From positions 1 to 48,555 of the forward strand of contig CAKUDE010000014.1 in the NCBI GenBank assembly GCA_934645175.1: DNA of 48,555 nt, read 5' to 3'. Position 1 is the stretch's first letter, and each line of letters begins with the position of its first letter. The position numbers and the translations under genes were made by a program. This stretch comes from an uncultured Oscillospiraceae bacterium (GTDB taxonomy: Bacteria > Bacillota > Clostridia > Oscillospirales > Oscillospiraceae). Below are positions 1 through 7,780 of this stretch, piece by piece. The notes under the pieces are model-generated. The model ran no database searches. It was not told the DNA's origin and saw only the letters and a program-made list of their open reading frames with translations.

Positions 1-75
1 GACGACGACAGCATCGAGGTCGCAGAGTATTCCTTCCGCGAGCTTCGTACCTTCCCGGAAAAGGATAATACATAA
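1..75 (+). CDS. C-terminal end of an unknown protein (partial)
   Basis: An open frame enters from the left edge in frame 1 and ends at TAA (73-75). It gives 24 residues, acidic at first (DDDSIEVAEYSF) and ending in FPEKDNT. A strong rho-independent terminator begins 10 bp after the stop, which supports a real gene end. Too little is visible to name a family. Confidence 0.6.
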   Translation, partial: DDDSIEVAEYSFRELRTFPEKDNT

Positions 76-84
76 CACGGAAGC

Positions 85-120
85 AGGCCGCAGGCTGTAT
101 TGCCTGCGGCCTCGATTTTT
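85..120 (+). terminator. Rho-independent terminator of the left-edge gene
   Basis: A perfect 11-bp stem (AGGCCGCAGGC at 85-95 with its complement at 102-112) and a 6-nt loop are followed by TCGATTTTT. Confidence 0.9.
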
Positions 121-126
121 GCATAC

Positions 127-167
127 AATGAATATTTTTGCACAAAAATGAATACTTATTTGCAAAA
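127..167. repeat. Imperfect 20-bp tandem repeat, A/T-rich, upstream of a promoter
   Basis: AATGAAT starts at 127 and again at 147, and both copies continue into an A/T run with TTGCA and a poly-A tail. The pair ends about 17 bp before the -35 box at 185. It could be an UP-element-like A tract or a pair of regulator sites. Confidence 0.45.
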
Positions 168-184
168 AATATTTCTGCCAAGGA

Positions 185-213
185 TTGACAATGTGAAAGG
201 CTTATGATATACT
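185..213 (+). promoter_or_regulatory. Sigma-A promoter for the SH3-like protein gene
   Basis: TTGACA (185-190), a 17-nt spacer and TATACT (208-213). The predicted transcription start is near 220, about 47 nt before the ATG at 267. The boxes are close to consensus and an A/T-rich tract lies upstream. Confidence 0.88.
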
Positions 214-266
214 CGATATATCAGAGCAGAAATGTTCTGAAATACATACTTTCAGGAGGAGCCAAC

Positions 267-839
267 ATGAAAAAGCTCACTCGCGCAATCGTTCTGGTCT
301 GCATTTTTGCGACCATCCTTTCGTCCGTGGCCTTTGCGGTCGTCGATTTGCCTTTAGCTCCAGTTTCAGAAACCTACTTGGTTGTTCCAAACAACGGAGA
401 CCCGATTTCTTGGTCTGAAATACCGCTACGGAGCGCACCTAGGGACAATGCAAGCACTTACGAAACCCTTCCCTACTACAGCGAAGTATACACTCTAAAC
501 GGGCAGTCCGCAACGGAAAGCACAGGCTACATTCATGTACGATTGACATATGGCACGCTGGGAGAAGAGGGATACGTCAAGGGGTATAACCTCGTCCCTG
601 CTTCGAAGATGAAAAAGGTTAAGGAAGATAAACTGAGTTACTATGCATCTTATCCGTCTGACCGATATGGACAGGAAATTGGCCGTCCTGAAGCGGGAAA
701 GATTCAGAAGGAGACGTATGTGAAGATTGTCTCGACAGTGAATCCCTATTGGGTTCAGGTGGTTGCGTATGTTAAGAATTCGGTCTCCTATGAATTAGTA
801 ACGGGTTACGTTCAGACGAGTGGATTAACTGCGTATTGA
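267..839 (+). CDS. Secreted SH3-like (SH3b-type) domain protein
   Basis: A 190-residue exported protein. I start at ATG 267 rather than the longer open frame from 204 because AGGAGGA (254-260) sits 6 nt upstream and the 204 codon lies upstream of the predicted transcription start. Residues 1-24 form a signal peptide (KK, hydrophobic core, AFA cleavage-type end). The mature part holds two beta-rich segments with the look of bacterial SH3 domains: one with LRSAPRDNAS and GYVKGYNLVP, the second ending in GYVQTSGL. Such domains usually bind cell-wall peptides. No catalytic domain is present. It is followed after 13 bp by a lipoprotein gene, probably in the same transcript. Family assignment is by pattern only. 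Confidence 0.75.
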   Translation: MKKLTRAIVLVCIFATILSSVAFAVVDLPLAPVSETYLVVPNNGDPISWSEIPLRSAPRDNASTYETLPYYSEVYTLNGQSATESTGYIHVRLTYGTLGEEGYVKGYNLVPASKMKKVKEDKLSYYASYPSDRYGQEIGRPEAGKIQKETYVKIVSTVNPYWVQVVAYVKNSVSYELVTGYVQTSGLTAY

Positions 840-852
840 TTGGTGTGGGTTT

Positions 853-1821
853 ATGAAAAAAAGTATTATCTGCTTGATGGCCTTAATGCTAGTGCTCTCA
901 CTTCTCTGTGCCTGTGGACCGTCGGAGGGGCAGACGGAGCCGACACGGTTGACCGCGCCGCCGACGGTTCCTCCTACGACGGAAAGTCCGCAGGACGCGG
1001 CGCTCAAGGGGATAGGAACGCTCTGCGATATCGCGGAATACGGCGACGGTTATCTTCTTCTGACACATACCGGGCTTTACATTCTCGACGAGAATTTCTC
1101 CAACCGCCGCAGCGCGGGTGAGGAATGGGAGAAGCTCTTTGCAACAAGGGACGACGAGGGCTTTTGGGAGCGGGTCTGGCTGAATCAGGATCAGAAGGAG
1201 CGTTTGTTCAAGAATTTGACGGTGACGCCGCAGGGGATCTTCTTCTGCTGCGCCGTGCGCCCCGATTCGTTTATGAACGGCGACTGGTACTGGGGACACA
1301 GGGAGCGCCCCGCTGAGGAGTCTACCGCGTCCGACGGAGTGCATGTATCGGCGTACTTTGGTATGGAATACGTCGCTTCCTGGGGCAGATCGCTTTACGG
1401 CATTTCGGGTTATCTGCTGTACCGCGACGGCGAGTATCTGTGCGAGGCGGCCCCGATGGGCTGGGACTGCAAGTTCTTACTGCTCGGGGATGAGCAGTAC
1501 ATCTATGCGGAAGAGTTTTACGGAGATAAGACTGCCCTGTACCGCCTTACGGAGGACGGGACGGTCACACGGGTCGCCGACGGGTGGGGCAGGTTTCTCG
1601 CCTACGACTGCGACGGCGCTTACTGCTACTATGTTTACGTTGACAAGGACGGCTCGCGGCTGATGCGCACCGACGGGGAGAAAAACGAGGTGCTGAACTG
1701 TCCTGCCGTTGCCAATGCTTCCGGCATTATCCGCCTGATCGTCAAGGATGAAAGCCACGTCCTGTTTATGACCGACAGCGGCCATATCGAAATTGCGGAG
1801 TTTTCCGCAAAAAGCGAATAA
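853..1821 (+). CDS. Putative lipoprotein of unknown function
   Basis: 322 residues. The N-terminus has KK, a hydrophobic stretch and a lipobox-like LCAC with the candidate lipidated Cys at 21, followed by a Pro/Thr-rich linker (about 25-48), so it is predicted to be tethered outside the membrane. The remainder has many short beta-type segments with YLL, LYI, LYRLTEDGT and YYVYVDKDGS, which is suggestive of a propeller-like fold, but no named family is recognised. The Shine-Dalgarno region is weak (GGTGTGG), and with only 13 bp from the preceding stop, translation may be coupled to the SH3-like gene. A bidirectional terminator follows. Confidence 0.75.
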   Translation: MKKSIICLMALMLVLSLLCACGPSEGQTEPTRLTAPPTVPPTTESPQDAALKGIGTLCDIAEYGDGYLLLTHTGLYILDENFSNRRSAGEEWEKLFATRDDEGFWERVWLNQDQKERLFKNLTVTPQGIFFCCAVRPDSFMNGDWYWGHRERPAEESTASDGVHVSAYFGMEYVASWGRSLYGISGYLLYRDGEYLCEAAPMGWDCKFLLLGDEQYIYAEEFYGDKTALYRLTEDGTVTRVADGWGRFLAYDCDGAYCYYVYVDKDGSRLMRTDGEKNEVLNCPAVANASGIIRLIVKDESHVLFMTDSGHIEIAEFSAKSE

Positions 1822-1832
1822 AACGCAAGGAA

Positions 1833-1867
1833 AAAGGGAGAGGCAGCGCCTCTCCCTTTCTTTTTTT
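1833..1867. terminator. Bidirectional terminator between the lipoprotein gene and kbl
   Basis: A perfect 12-bp stem (AAAGGGAGAGGC at 1833-1844 with its complement at 1848-1859) and a 3-nt loop are followed by C and seven T. A-richness on the left side also serves the convergent kbl transcript. Confidence 0.9.
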
Positions 1868-1870
1868 CAA

Positions 1871-3058
1871 TCAGATGCCCATTTCCTTCTTGACCTCGCC
1901 GAAGCAACGCACGGCGAAATCCAAGTCCTCTTTGGTATGACCGGCGGAGATCTGCGTGCGGATACGGTCGCGGCCCTTCGGAACAACGGGATAGCAGAAA
2001 CCGACGACATAAACGCCCTTCTCGAGCATCCGGCGGGAGAACTCCTGCGCAACCTTGGGATCGTAGAGCATGACCGGAACGATCGGATGCTCGCCGGGCA
2101 GCAGGTCGAAGCCGAGTTTTTCCATTTCCGCGCGGAAATAGCGGGCATTTTCATGCACCTTATCGCGCAGCGCGGTGGATTCCTCCAGCATCTCAATGGT
2201 GCGGATGGTTGCGGCGCAGATGGCGGGGGCGACGGTGTTGGAGAACAGGTACGGGCGGGAGCGCTGGCGCAGCAGCGTGACAATCTCCTGCCGCGCGGCG
2301 GTGTAGCCGCCGGAGGCGCCGCCGAGTGCCTTGCCGAAGGTGCCGGTCAGAATGTCAACGCGGCCCATTACGCCGCAGAACTCCGGTGTGCCCTTGCCGT
2401 GCTCGCCCATGAAGCCGACGGCATGGCTGTCGTCCACCATCGTCAGAGCGTCAAACTCATCGGCCAGATCGCAAATGGCTTTCAGATTGGCAATATAGCC
2501 GTCCATGGAGAATACGCCGTCGGTTGCGATGATGATCTTCTTGCAGCCGGAGGCACGCGCGTCGGTCAATTGGGCGCGCAGATCCTCCATATTATTGTTC
2601 TTGTAGCGATAACGCTTCGCCTTGCACAGACGAACGCCGTCGATGATAGAGGCGTGGTTCAGCTCGTCGGAGATGATGGCATCCTCCGGGCCGAGCAGCG
2701 TTTCGAACAGGCCGCCGTTGGCGTCGAAGCAGGAGGAGTAGAGAATGGCGTCGTTCATGCCGAGGAAGCTTGCCAGCTTCTTTTCCAGGTCCTTATGGAT
2801 TTGCTGCGTGCCGCAGATAAAGCGGACAGACGACAGGCCGAAGCCCCAACGGTCATAGCTCGCCTTGGCGGCGGCGATCAGCTCGGGGTTATCCGAAAGG
2901 CCGAGATAGTTATTGGCGCAGAGGTTGACGACGTGCGCTTTTTGCGTGGTGTCGATGCTGGAACGCTGCGGGGTGGTAATGATACGCTCTTCACGCCAGG
3001 TTCCGGCTTCCCGGATGCCGTCGAGCTCCTTCTGAAAAGCCTGTAAAGCGGACTTCAT
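1871..3058 (-). CDS. kbl: 2-amino-3-ketobutyrate CoA ligase (glycine C-acetyltransferase)
   Basis: A 395-residue PLP enzyme of the alpha-oxoamine synthase family. It cleaves 2-amino-3-ketobutyrate with CoA to glycine and acetyl-CoA, the second step of threonine breakdown, in the cytoplasm. Full length for Kbl. Visible family features are the NNYLGLS motif near residue 50, the D-E-x-x-H-A-S block (131-136), VDDSHAVG (208-215) and the PLP lysine K243 in [10 protein letters not shown]. The gene lies 12 bp downstream of tdh, the classic tdh-kbl pair, so channelling of the unstable intermediate between the two is likely. It is transcribed from the promoter at 4258-4286. Family distinction from 8-amino-7-oxononanoate synthase rests on the tdh linkage and overall sequence. 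Confidence 0.96.
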   Translation of the reverse strand: MKSALQAFQKELDGIREAGTWREERIITTPQRSSIDTTQKAHVVNLCANNYLGLSDNPELIAAAKASYDRWGFGLSSVRFICGTQQIHKDLEKKLASFLGMNDAILYSSCFDANGGLFETLLGPEDAIISDELNHASIIDGVRLCKAKRYRYKNNNMEDLRAQLTDARASGCKKIIIATDGVFSMDGYIANLKAICDLADEFDALTMVDDSHAVGFMGEHGKGTPEFCGVMGRVDILTGTFGKALGGASGGYTAARQEIVTLLRQRSRPYLFSNTVAPAICAATIRTIEMLEESTALRDKVHENARYFRAEMEKLGFDLLPGEHPIVPVMLYDPKVAQEFSRRMLEKGVYVVGFCYPVVPKGRDRIRTQISAGHTKEDLDFAVRCFGEVKKEMGI

Positions 3059-3070
3059 AGCGATTCCTCC

Positions 3071-4108
3071 TTATTTTGTCCAGTCCAGGACGACCTTGCC
3101 GGAATGACCGGAGATCATGGCGTCAAAGCCCTTCTGGAAATCGGTGTAGTGGAAGCGGTGCGTAATAACGGGGTGCAGATCCAAACCGCCCTGAACCATG
3201 GCAGACATCTGATGCCAGTTGTCCATCTTACGGCCATAGATGCCCTGAAGTGTCAGACCCTTGCCGATGACATTGTTCATATCAATGGGAACGGGCTTGT
3301 CGCCGAGACCGAGCAGAGAGACCTTGCCGCCGTTGCGCATGGCCCCGAAGAGCTGGCCGTATGCCGAGCCGTTGCCGGACATTTCCAGACCGACATCGAA
3401 GCCTTCCATAATTCCCTGCGCTTTCATAACCTCACGCAGATCCTCGTGGGCGATATTGACTGCAGCGTCGGCGCCCATCTTACGCGCCAGCTCAAGGCGG
3501 TAATCGTTCACATCGGTGATCACGACGCGGCGCGCTCCGGCATATTTGGCGATGCCCACGGCAATGATACCGATCGGGCCGGCGCCGGTGATCAGTACGT
3601 CTTCACCGACCAGCGGGAACATCAGAGCGGTGTGCGTTGCGTTGCCGAAAGCGTCGAAGAAGGAGACGACATCCTCATCCAGATCGTCGGAAATCGGAAT
3701 CACGTTTGTTGCGGGGATGCAGACATACTCGGCAAACGCACCGTCTCGGTCAACGCCTACGCCGACATGGTGCGCGCACCACTGAATGTTGCCCGAGCGG
3801 CAGTTGCGGCAGTGGCGGCAGACGATATGCCCCTCGCCGCTGACGCGCTGGCCGATGGTAAAGCCGGTGACCTCCGCACCCATTGCGGCGATCTCGCCGA
3901 CATACTCATGACCGATGACCTGAGGCGGCTTGACGTGCTGCTGCGCCCAGGAATTCCACTTATAAATGTGGACGTCCGAGCCGCAGATCGCGGTCTTGTG
4001 AATTTTGATCAGCACCTCGTTGTGACCGGGAGTGGGCACGGGAACGCGGCGCAGCTCCAGGCCCTCGCCGGGCACGGGCTTGACCAGTGCATCCATCATT
4101 GCTTGCAT
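3071..4108 (-). CDS. tdh: L-threonine 3-dehydrogenase
   Basis: Zinc-dependent medium-chain dehydrogenase that oxidises threonine to 2-amino-3-ketobutyrate with NAD+. The chosen start is ATG 4108 (MQAMMDALVK), with GGAG about 8 nt upstream, giving 345 residues, close to the usual 341-343. A longer frame to 4165 adds a proline/arginine-rich tail unlike the family. Visible features are catalytic zinc ligands in ICGSDVHIYKW and GHEYVGE, the four-cysteine structural zinc site CRHCRNCRSGNIQWC, and the nucleotide-binding glycines of GAGPIG. It is first gene of the tdh-kbl operon, with a long leader of about 140 nt after its promoter. Confidence 0.96.
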   Translation of the reverse strand: MQAMMDALVKPVPGEGLELRRVPVPTPGHNEVLIKIHKTAICGSDVHIYKWNSWAQQHVKPPQVIGHEYVGEIAAMGAEVTGFTIGQRVSGEGHIVCRHCRNCRSGNIQWCAHHVGVGVDRDGAFAEYVCIPATNVIPISDDLDEDVVSFFDAFGNATHTALMFPLVGEDVLITGAGPIGIIAVGIAKYAGARRVVITDVNDYRLELARKMGADAAVNIAHEDLREVMKAQGIMEGFDVGLEMSGNGSAYGQLFGAMRNGGKVSLLGLGDKPVPIDMNNVIGKGLTLQGIYGRKMDNWHQMSAMVQGGLDLHPVITHRFHYTDFQKGFDAMISGHSGKVVLDWTK

Positions 4109-4257
4109 AAGTTTTCTCCGTTCCGCCGCCGAAGATTTCGGTTTCGGCGCGACCCCCGGCGGCATTGGGGGCGGCCATTACGGTCGTGTGTTTCAAGCGT
4201 GTGCGAATGTACGCGCTACGTGGACGGTTTCTGTTTTTCTGTCCGTTCCACATAGAC

Positions 4258-4286
4258 ATTGTAATCCAACCTTTGGCAAATGTCAA
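4258..4286 (-). promoter_or_regulatory. Sigma-A promoter of tdh-kbl
   Basis: On the minus strand: TTGACA (4286-4281), 17-nt spacer, TACAAT (4263-4258). The -35 is perfect and the -10 matches five of six. Confidence 0.85.
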
Positions 4287-4381
4287 TGAGAAAAGCGATT
4301 TTTTCACGCAAAGATTCGGCGTTTGCGCCAAGTTGCCCGCGCGGCTTTTGCCGGTTTCCCTCGATTACGGCGTTTGGCAGT

Positions 4382-4407
4382 CAAAAGGCTCCCCATACGG
4401 GGAGCCT
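4382..4407 (-). terminator. Rho-independent terminator of murI
   Basis: A 9-bp perfect stem (AGGCTCCCC / GGGGAGCCT) with loop ATAC, followed on the minus strand by TTTTGA. It begins 4 bp after the murI stop. Confidence 0.85.
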
Positions 4408-4410
4408 CCG

Positions 4411-5175
4411 TCATATTGTCGTATGCAGCAACTGCTCGGAACGTTCCAGCAACGAGGGATTGCTGTTTCGGATTATGATACGTCCCTTTTCGCCTTCGCG
4501 GAGCAGCTCCGCCAGCGTCAGGCGGCGGCGGGTCTCTTTTGCGGTGCCGTCGGCGCCGTCGAGCAGTTCCGCATGATCGCCGAGGACGGCGGAAATGGCA
4601 CGCTTCAGAAAGGGGAAGTGGGTGCAGCCAAGCACGGCCGCATCCGGCTGTAAGGTTAACGCTTCCGCCAACTCCTCGCGTAAAACGCGCGTTAGCGTGT
4701 CACCGGTCAACTCGCCGCGCTCAACAAAGGAAACCAGCTCCGGGCAGGGGCATTTGATAATGCGGCAGCTTCCGCCCTCGCGTCTCATCAGTGCGGCAAA
4801 TTTCTGCTCGCGCAGCGTCGCCTCGGTTGCCATTACGGCGACCGTTCCGCCCGGATGCCGCTTGACTGCCAGCTTCAGCGCAGGCTCGATTCCGACGATG
4901 ATGCGTTCCGGCCAACGGGCGCGCAGCTCGTCAATGGCGGCGGAGGTTGCGGTATTGCAGGCGACGACCAGCGCTTTTGCGCCTTCGTCGAAGAGCCGTT
5001 GCGCATGTTTCAACGTTAAAGCACGGATCTGCGCCGTAGGACGCGGGCCATAGGGCGCATTGGCGGAGTCTCCGAAATAAAGGAAATTCTCGCCGGGCAG
5101 CTCACGGCACAGCGCCTGCAATACGCTCAATCCGCCCAGACCGGAATCGAACACGGCAATCGGTGCGTCTGACAT
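4411..5175 (-). CDS. murI: Glutamate racemase
   Basis: 254 residues, normal family length. It interconverts L- and D-glutamate, supplying D-Glu for peptidoglycan precursors in the cytoplasm. The catalytic cysteine pair is visible: C73 in VACNTATS and C184 in LGCTHFPF. The N-terminal FDSGLGGLSVL and YFGDSANAPYG blocks are family hallmarks. It lies 21 bp downstream of the lipoprotein gene on the same strand, so the two probably form an operon from the promoter at 6083-6111. It ends in its own terminator. Confidence 0.96.
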   Translation of the reverse strand: MSDAPIAVFDSGLGGLSVLQALCRELPGENFLYFGDSANAPYGPRPTAQIRALTLKHAQRLFDEGAKALVVACNTATSAAIDELRARWPERIIVGIEPALKLAVKRHPGGTVAVMATEATLREQKFAALMRREGGSCRIIKCPCPELVSFVERGELTGDTLTRVLREELAEALTLQPDAAVLGCTHFPFLKRAISAVLGDHAELLDGADGTAKETRRRLTLAELLREGEKGRIIIRNSNPSLLERSEQLLHTTI

Positions 5176-5196
5176 GAACCGCGCCTCCCTTCGTGT

Positions 5197-6045
5197 TTAT
5201 GCGCCGAGATTCTCAATAATCGGGTAGGCGAAAACCTCAAAGCGCTCTATGCGTGCGGCCTTCAGTGCCGGTGGCAGCGTAAAGTTGCTGACGTCGAACG
5301 CCAGCGTTGCCGCAGTTGCAGGCAAATCAACCAGCGAATACATCAGCGAAACCGGTTTCCCGTCGGCATCAAACAGCACGCAGGCGACGTAAATCCCCCA
5401 GGCCTTTGCGCCGCCCGTGTAATTTACATAACCCGTCAGCGTCATGCCGCCGTAAACGGAGTCGCGCAGCGACGAGCGGATGATATCATACCGTTTCAGG
5501 CCGCCCTGCTCCTGCGTGTCCGCCGCGTGGACGTTCAGACTGTAGCTTATGTTCTGCTCGCCTTCGGCGCTCAGCGAAGCGCGGCCGCTGTCAAAATAGT
5601 AGCCCGTTTCGCCGGGTTCAATTACCTGCGGATAGCCGATCACGCCGGAGAATGTGGTCGTCTCTCCCTGATTCGTCAGGGTAATGGCGCTCATATCAAG
5701 GAACAACGGCGCACTGCCGGTGTTCTCCACGGAAATGATCGCCTGTGCATACATCTCGCCGTCCACCAGGTAGCTCAGTCCCGCGCTGTACGTCACACGA
5801 TACGGCTCGTCACTCTGCGAGGGCTCCTGCGTCGGCTCCTGAGTTGGCTCCTGTGTGGGCTGCTCCGTGGATCCGTCCGTCGGGGAGGAAGTGTCGGAAG
5901 GCAGCGTCAGATCCGGAGGGAGCGTGACGGAGGGGCGCTCCGTCGGCGTCGAATCGGGATCGTTTGTCGGGCCCGGATCGTTTGTGCACGCGCACAGGCC
6001 GATCAGCAGTCCCAGCGCGAGAATCAGACAAAAAAATCGCTTCAT
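5197..6045 (-). CDS. Putative lipoprotein with Pro/Thr-rich linker
   Basis: 282 residues. A type II signal peptide ends in LCAC with the candidate lipidated Cys at 20. Residues 21-80 form a low-complexity Asp/Pro/Thr/Ser linker with three tandem QEPT units. The folded part (about 85-282) is beta-rich (AIISVENTGSAPLFLDMSAI, GYVNYTGGAKAW) and resembles FxLYD/DUF-type domains of extracytoplasmic Firmicute proteins, with no catalytic motif seen. The start has the Shine-Dalgarno GAAAGGATG. It heads a probable two-gene operon with murI, but no functional link is obvious. Confidence 0.78.
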   Translation of the reverse strand: MKRFFCLILALGLLIGLCACTNDPGPTNDPDSTPTERPSVTLPPDLTLPSDTSSPTDGSTEQPTQEPTQEPTQEPSQSDEPYRVTYSAGLSYLVDGEMYAQAIISVENTGSAPLFLDMSAITLTNQGETTTFSGVIGYPQVIEPGETGYYFDSGRASLSAEGEQNISYSLNVHAADTQEQGGLKRYDIIRSSLRDSVYGGMTLTGYVNYTGGAKAWGIYVACVLFDADGKPVSLMYSLVDLPATAATLAFDVSNFTLPPALKAARIERFEVFAYPIIENLGA

Positions 6046-6082
6046 TGCGTTTCATCCTTTCTGCTGTTCTGTGTACCGGATT

Positions 6083-6111
6083 ATCATATCATATTTTCCC
6101 GGCTTTGAAAA
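6083..6111 (-). promoter_or_regulatory. Possible sigma-A promoter for the lipoprotein-murI operon
   Basis: On the minus strand: TTTTCA (6111-6106), 17-nt spacer, TATGAT (6088-6083), about 38 bp before the ATG. The -10 is good and the -35 matches only four of six. A second overlapping TATGAT-like box makes the exact register uncertain. Confidence 0.5.
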
Positions 6112-6144
6112 GATTTTTCAGCAAAAAAGAGTACAAAAAAGTGC

Positions 6145-6173
6145 TTGACAATGCGCCTTTTCCGTGGTAAAAT
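6145..6173 (+). promoter_or_regulatory. Sigma-A promoter of infC-rpmI-rplT
   Basis: TTGACA (6145-6150), 17-nt spacer, TAAAAT (6168-6173). Transcription should start near 6180, giving a leader of about 150 nt before infC. Confidence 0.88.
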
Positions 6174-6275
6174 AGCCGGGATAGGAACAAAGAAGGTCGG
6201 CAGCCCCGAGCTCACCTCAAGCGAAGCGAAGAGGTCACATATCGATTACATCGCGTATGGGCGCGATTTTCGGTT

Positions 6276-6302
6276 GCGGGTGCTGCGGGCATCCGCTTTT
6301 TT
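6276..6302 (+). terminator. Leader terminator (attenuator candidate) before infC
   Basis: Within the infC leader: GCGGGTGC (6276-6283), loop TGCGG, GCATCCGC (6289-6296), then TTTTTT. The stem is 8 bp with one G-U pair. A terminator between promoter and infC is the arrangement used for L20-mediated attenuation of this operon in Bacillus. I cannot fold the competing antiterminator by eye, so the mechanism is inferred. Confidence 0.7.
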
Positions 6303-6328
6303 CGTGTGACAACTGGAGGTGCTTTCCC

Positions 6329-6847
6329 ATCGGTAAATTAGATCATCAGCTCAACGAGGAAATCCGCGACAAGGAGATCCGTCTCATTGCTGCCGACGGC
6401 AGCATGGTCGGCATCATTTCCTCCGAAGCGGCATTGGCAATGGCGGAAGAACAGGATCTTGATCTTGTAAAAATCTCGCCCAATGCCGTTCCGCCCGTCT
6501 GCAAGATCATGGACTACGGCAAGTTCCGCTTCGACCAGCTAAAGAAGGAGAAGGAAGCGAAGAAGAATCAGCGCGTGGTTGAGATCAAGGAGATTCGTAT
6601 GTCTCCCGGCATCGACGCAAACGATCTGAACACCAAGATGCGCAGCGCCGTCAAGTTCCTTTCCGACGGGAACCGCGTCAAGGTTTCGGTGCGCTTCCGC
6701 GGCCGCGAGATGGCGCACACCGAGATCGGTGAGGAGCTTTTGACCCAGTTCGCCGCAAACTGCGCCGAGGTTGCCACGCTGGAGAAAAAACCCAAGCTCG
6801 ACGGCAGACATATGTCCATCTTCCTGTCGCCCAAGAGCGCAAAATAA
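6329..6847 (+). CDS. infC: Translation initiation factor IF-3 (apparent AUC start)
   Basis: IF-3 binds the 30S subunit and checks start-codon/initiator-tRNA pairing. An in-frame ATG exists only at 6257, inside the leader and before the leader terminator, and would add a Cys-rich 24-residue tail unlike IF-3. The Shine-Dalgarno GGAGGT (6315-6320) is 8 nt before ATC at 6329, and the reading from there (GKLDHQLNEEIRDKEIRLI) matches the usual IF-3 N-terminus. The product is then 172 residues, normal for the family. Non-canonical AUU/AUC starts on infC are known as the basis of IF-3 autoregulation. The C-terminal domain (EIKEIRMSPGID, VKVSVRFRGREM) is intact. It is co-transcribed with rpmI and rplT. 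Confidence 0.93.
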   Translation: MGKLDHQLNEEIRDKEIRLIAADGSMVGIISSEAALAMAEEQDLDLVKISPNAVPPVCKIMDYGKFRFDQLKKEKEAKKNQRVVEIKEIRMSPGIDANDLNTKMRSAVKFLSDGNRVKVSVRFRGREMAHTEIGEELLTQFAANCAEVATLEKKPKLDGRHMSIFLSPKSAK

Positions 6848-6865
6848 CAACAAAGGAGAACCATC

Positions 6866-7063
6866 ATGCCGAAACTGAAGACCCACAGCGGTGCAAAGAA
6901 GAGATTTAATCTCACCAAGACCGGCAAGGTCAAGAGAGCACACGCCTTTAAGAGCCATATCCTCACCAAAAAGGACACCAAGCGCGGCCGTCGCCTGAGA
7001 AGCACGACCTATGCAGACGTTACCAACGTCGAGGCGATCAAGAAAATGATCCCTTACAAATAA
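6866..7063 (+). CDS. rpmI: 50S ribosomal protein L35
   Basis: 65 residues, highly basic, standard length. It begins [14 protein letters not shown], the L35 signature, and binds 23S rRNA. AAAGGAG lies 8 nt before the ATG. It is middle gene of infC-rpmI-rplT, with 18 bp to infC and 21 bp to rplT. Confidence 0.97.
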   Translation: MPKLKTHSGAKKRFNLTKTGKVKRAHAFKSHILTKKDTKRGRRLRSTTYADVTNVEAIKKMIPYK

Positions 7064-7084
7064 TCGGACAGGAGGATATGAACA

Positions 7085-7438
7085 ATGGCTAGAATCAAGG
7101 GCGCGATGATGACGCGCAAAAGAAGAAATAAGACCCTGAAGCTCGCGAAGTCCTACTGGGGCTCCAAGTCGACCCACTTCAAGATGGCCAAGCAGGCCGT
7201 CAAGAAGTCCGGCGTTTATGCATATATCGGCCGCAAGCAGAAGAAGCGCGATTTCCGCCGTCTGTGGATCGCCCGTATCTCCGCCGCCGTGAAGCCCTTC
7301 GACATGAACTATTCCCGCTTTATGAACGGCCTGAAGAAGTCCGGCATCGAGATGAACCGCAAGGCTCTGTCCGAGCTGGCCATTACCGACCCCGCCGCGT
7401 TTGCCGCGCTGGTCGAGACCGCAAAGAAGGCTCTGTAA
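7085..7438 (+). CDS. rplT: 50S ribosomal protein L20
   Basis: 117 residues, the usual length. It is an early 23S rRNA-binding assembly protein, and in Firmicutes it also represses its own operon by binding the infC leader. The N-terminal Arg/Lys-rich tail ([17 protein letters not shown]) and the globular C-terminus with NRKALSELA are intact. The Shine-Dalgarno AGGAGG lies about 8 nt upstream. It is followed by a strong terminator. Confidence 0.97.
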   Translation: MARIKGAMMTRKRRNKTLKLAKSYWGSKSTHFKMAKQAVKKSGVYAYIGRKQKKRDFRRLWIARISAAVKPFDMNYSRFMNGLKKSGIEMNRKALSELAITDPAAFAALVETAKKAL

Positions 7439-7452
7439 TTCCGAGTGTAGAA

Positions 7453-7475
7453 AGCCGCCCGATGGGCGGCTTTTT
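7453..7475 (+). terminator. Rho-independent terminator of infC-rpmI-rplT
   Basis: AGCCGCCC (7453-7460), loop GAT, GGGCGGCT (7464-7471), running into TTTTT, 14 bp after the rplT stop. Confidence 0.93.
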
Positions 7476-7600
7476 GCGTGCCGCGGTGACTTTCTTGCGG
7501 CACAGCTCTTTGCCGGGAGCGAAAGAGAGACTCCGATGCGATAAAAGGCAGGGACATAGCGTTTGCCTTCCGAGCGTATCAAGGATCCTCCCCGGTTACA

Positions 7601-7679
7601 CGTCATTCCGAGGAGCGAAGCGACGTGGGAATCTCACGCACGGTACTTTGGCTTTTTCGAGCAGGGCTTTGTAATGACG
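7601..7679. repeat. Short interspersed repeat (REP/MITE-like) candidate
   Basis: A roughly 79-bp unit with terminal inverted repeats CGTCATT (7601-7607) and AATGACG (7673-7679). The left end continues CCGAGGAGCGAAGCGACG, a motif type I associate with dispersed intergenic repeats in many bacterial genomes. Only one copy is visible here, so dispersal cannot be shown from this window. Confidence 0.5.
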
Positions 7680-7701
7680 CATCCGACTGTTTGACAGACT
7701 G

Positions 7702-7730
7702 AAAAGGGAGGGGTAATACCCCTCCCTTTT
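7702..7730. terminator. Bidirectional terminator downstream of pepT
   Basis: A 13-bp perfect stem, AAAAGGGAGGGGT (7702-7714) paired with 7718-7730, with loop AAT. Its A/T ends give a U tract in both directions. On the minus strand it lies about 50 bp after pepT. Confidence 0.8.
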
Positions 7731-7780
7731 GCAATATCGCGCCGTAATTCTCGGGCATCTGTTTTTTTCTGATTGCGCCT

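Larger units (their letters stand above)
4109..4410 (-). other. Intergenic region: tdh leader, promoter and murI terminator
   Basis: 302 bp without a gene. Read on the minus strand it holds the murI terminator (4382-4407), then the tdh promoter (4258-4286), then an untranslated leader of about 140 nt (4109-4250). I recognise no riboswitch class in the leader. Confidence 0.7.
7439..7780. other. Intergenic region between rplT and pepT
   Basis: 342 bp with two convergent gene ends. It contains the rplT terminator (7453-7475), a small hairpin TGCCGC...GCGGCA (about 7479-7502), a repeat-like unit (7601-7679) and a bidirectional terminator (7702-7730). No credible gene was seen. Confidence 0.6.

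Noticed and set aside
1793..3046. Long plus-strand frames opposite kbl and tdh (1793-3046, 3104-4255).
   Set aside because: Shadows of the conserved minus-strand genes without Shine-Dalgarno or family similarity.
3960..4331. Upstream minus-strand open frame in the tdh leader as a leader peptide.
   Set aside because: It overlaps tdh out of frame, has no Shine-Dalgarno and no run of threonine or glycine codons.
6257..6328. infC start at ATG 6257.
   Set aside because: It lies before the leader terminator, has no Shine-Dalgarno, and adds a Cys-rich segment not found in IF-3.
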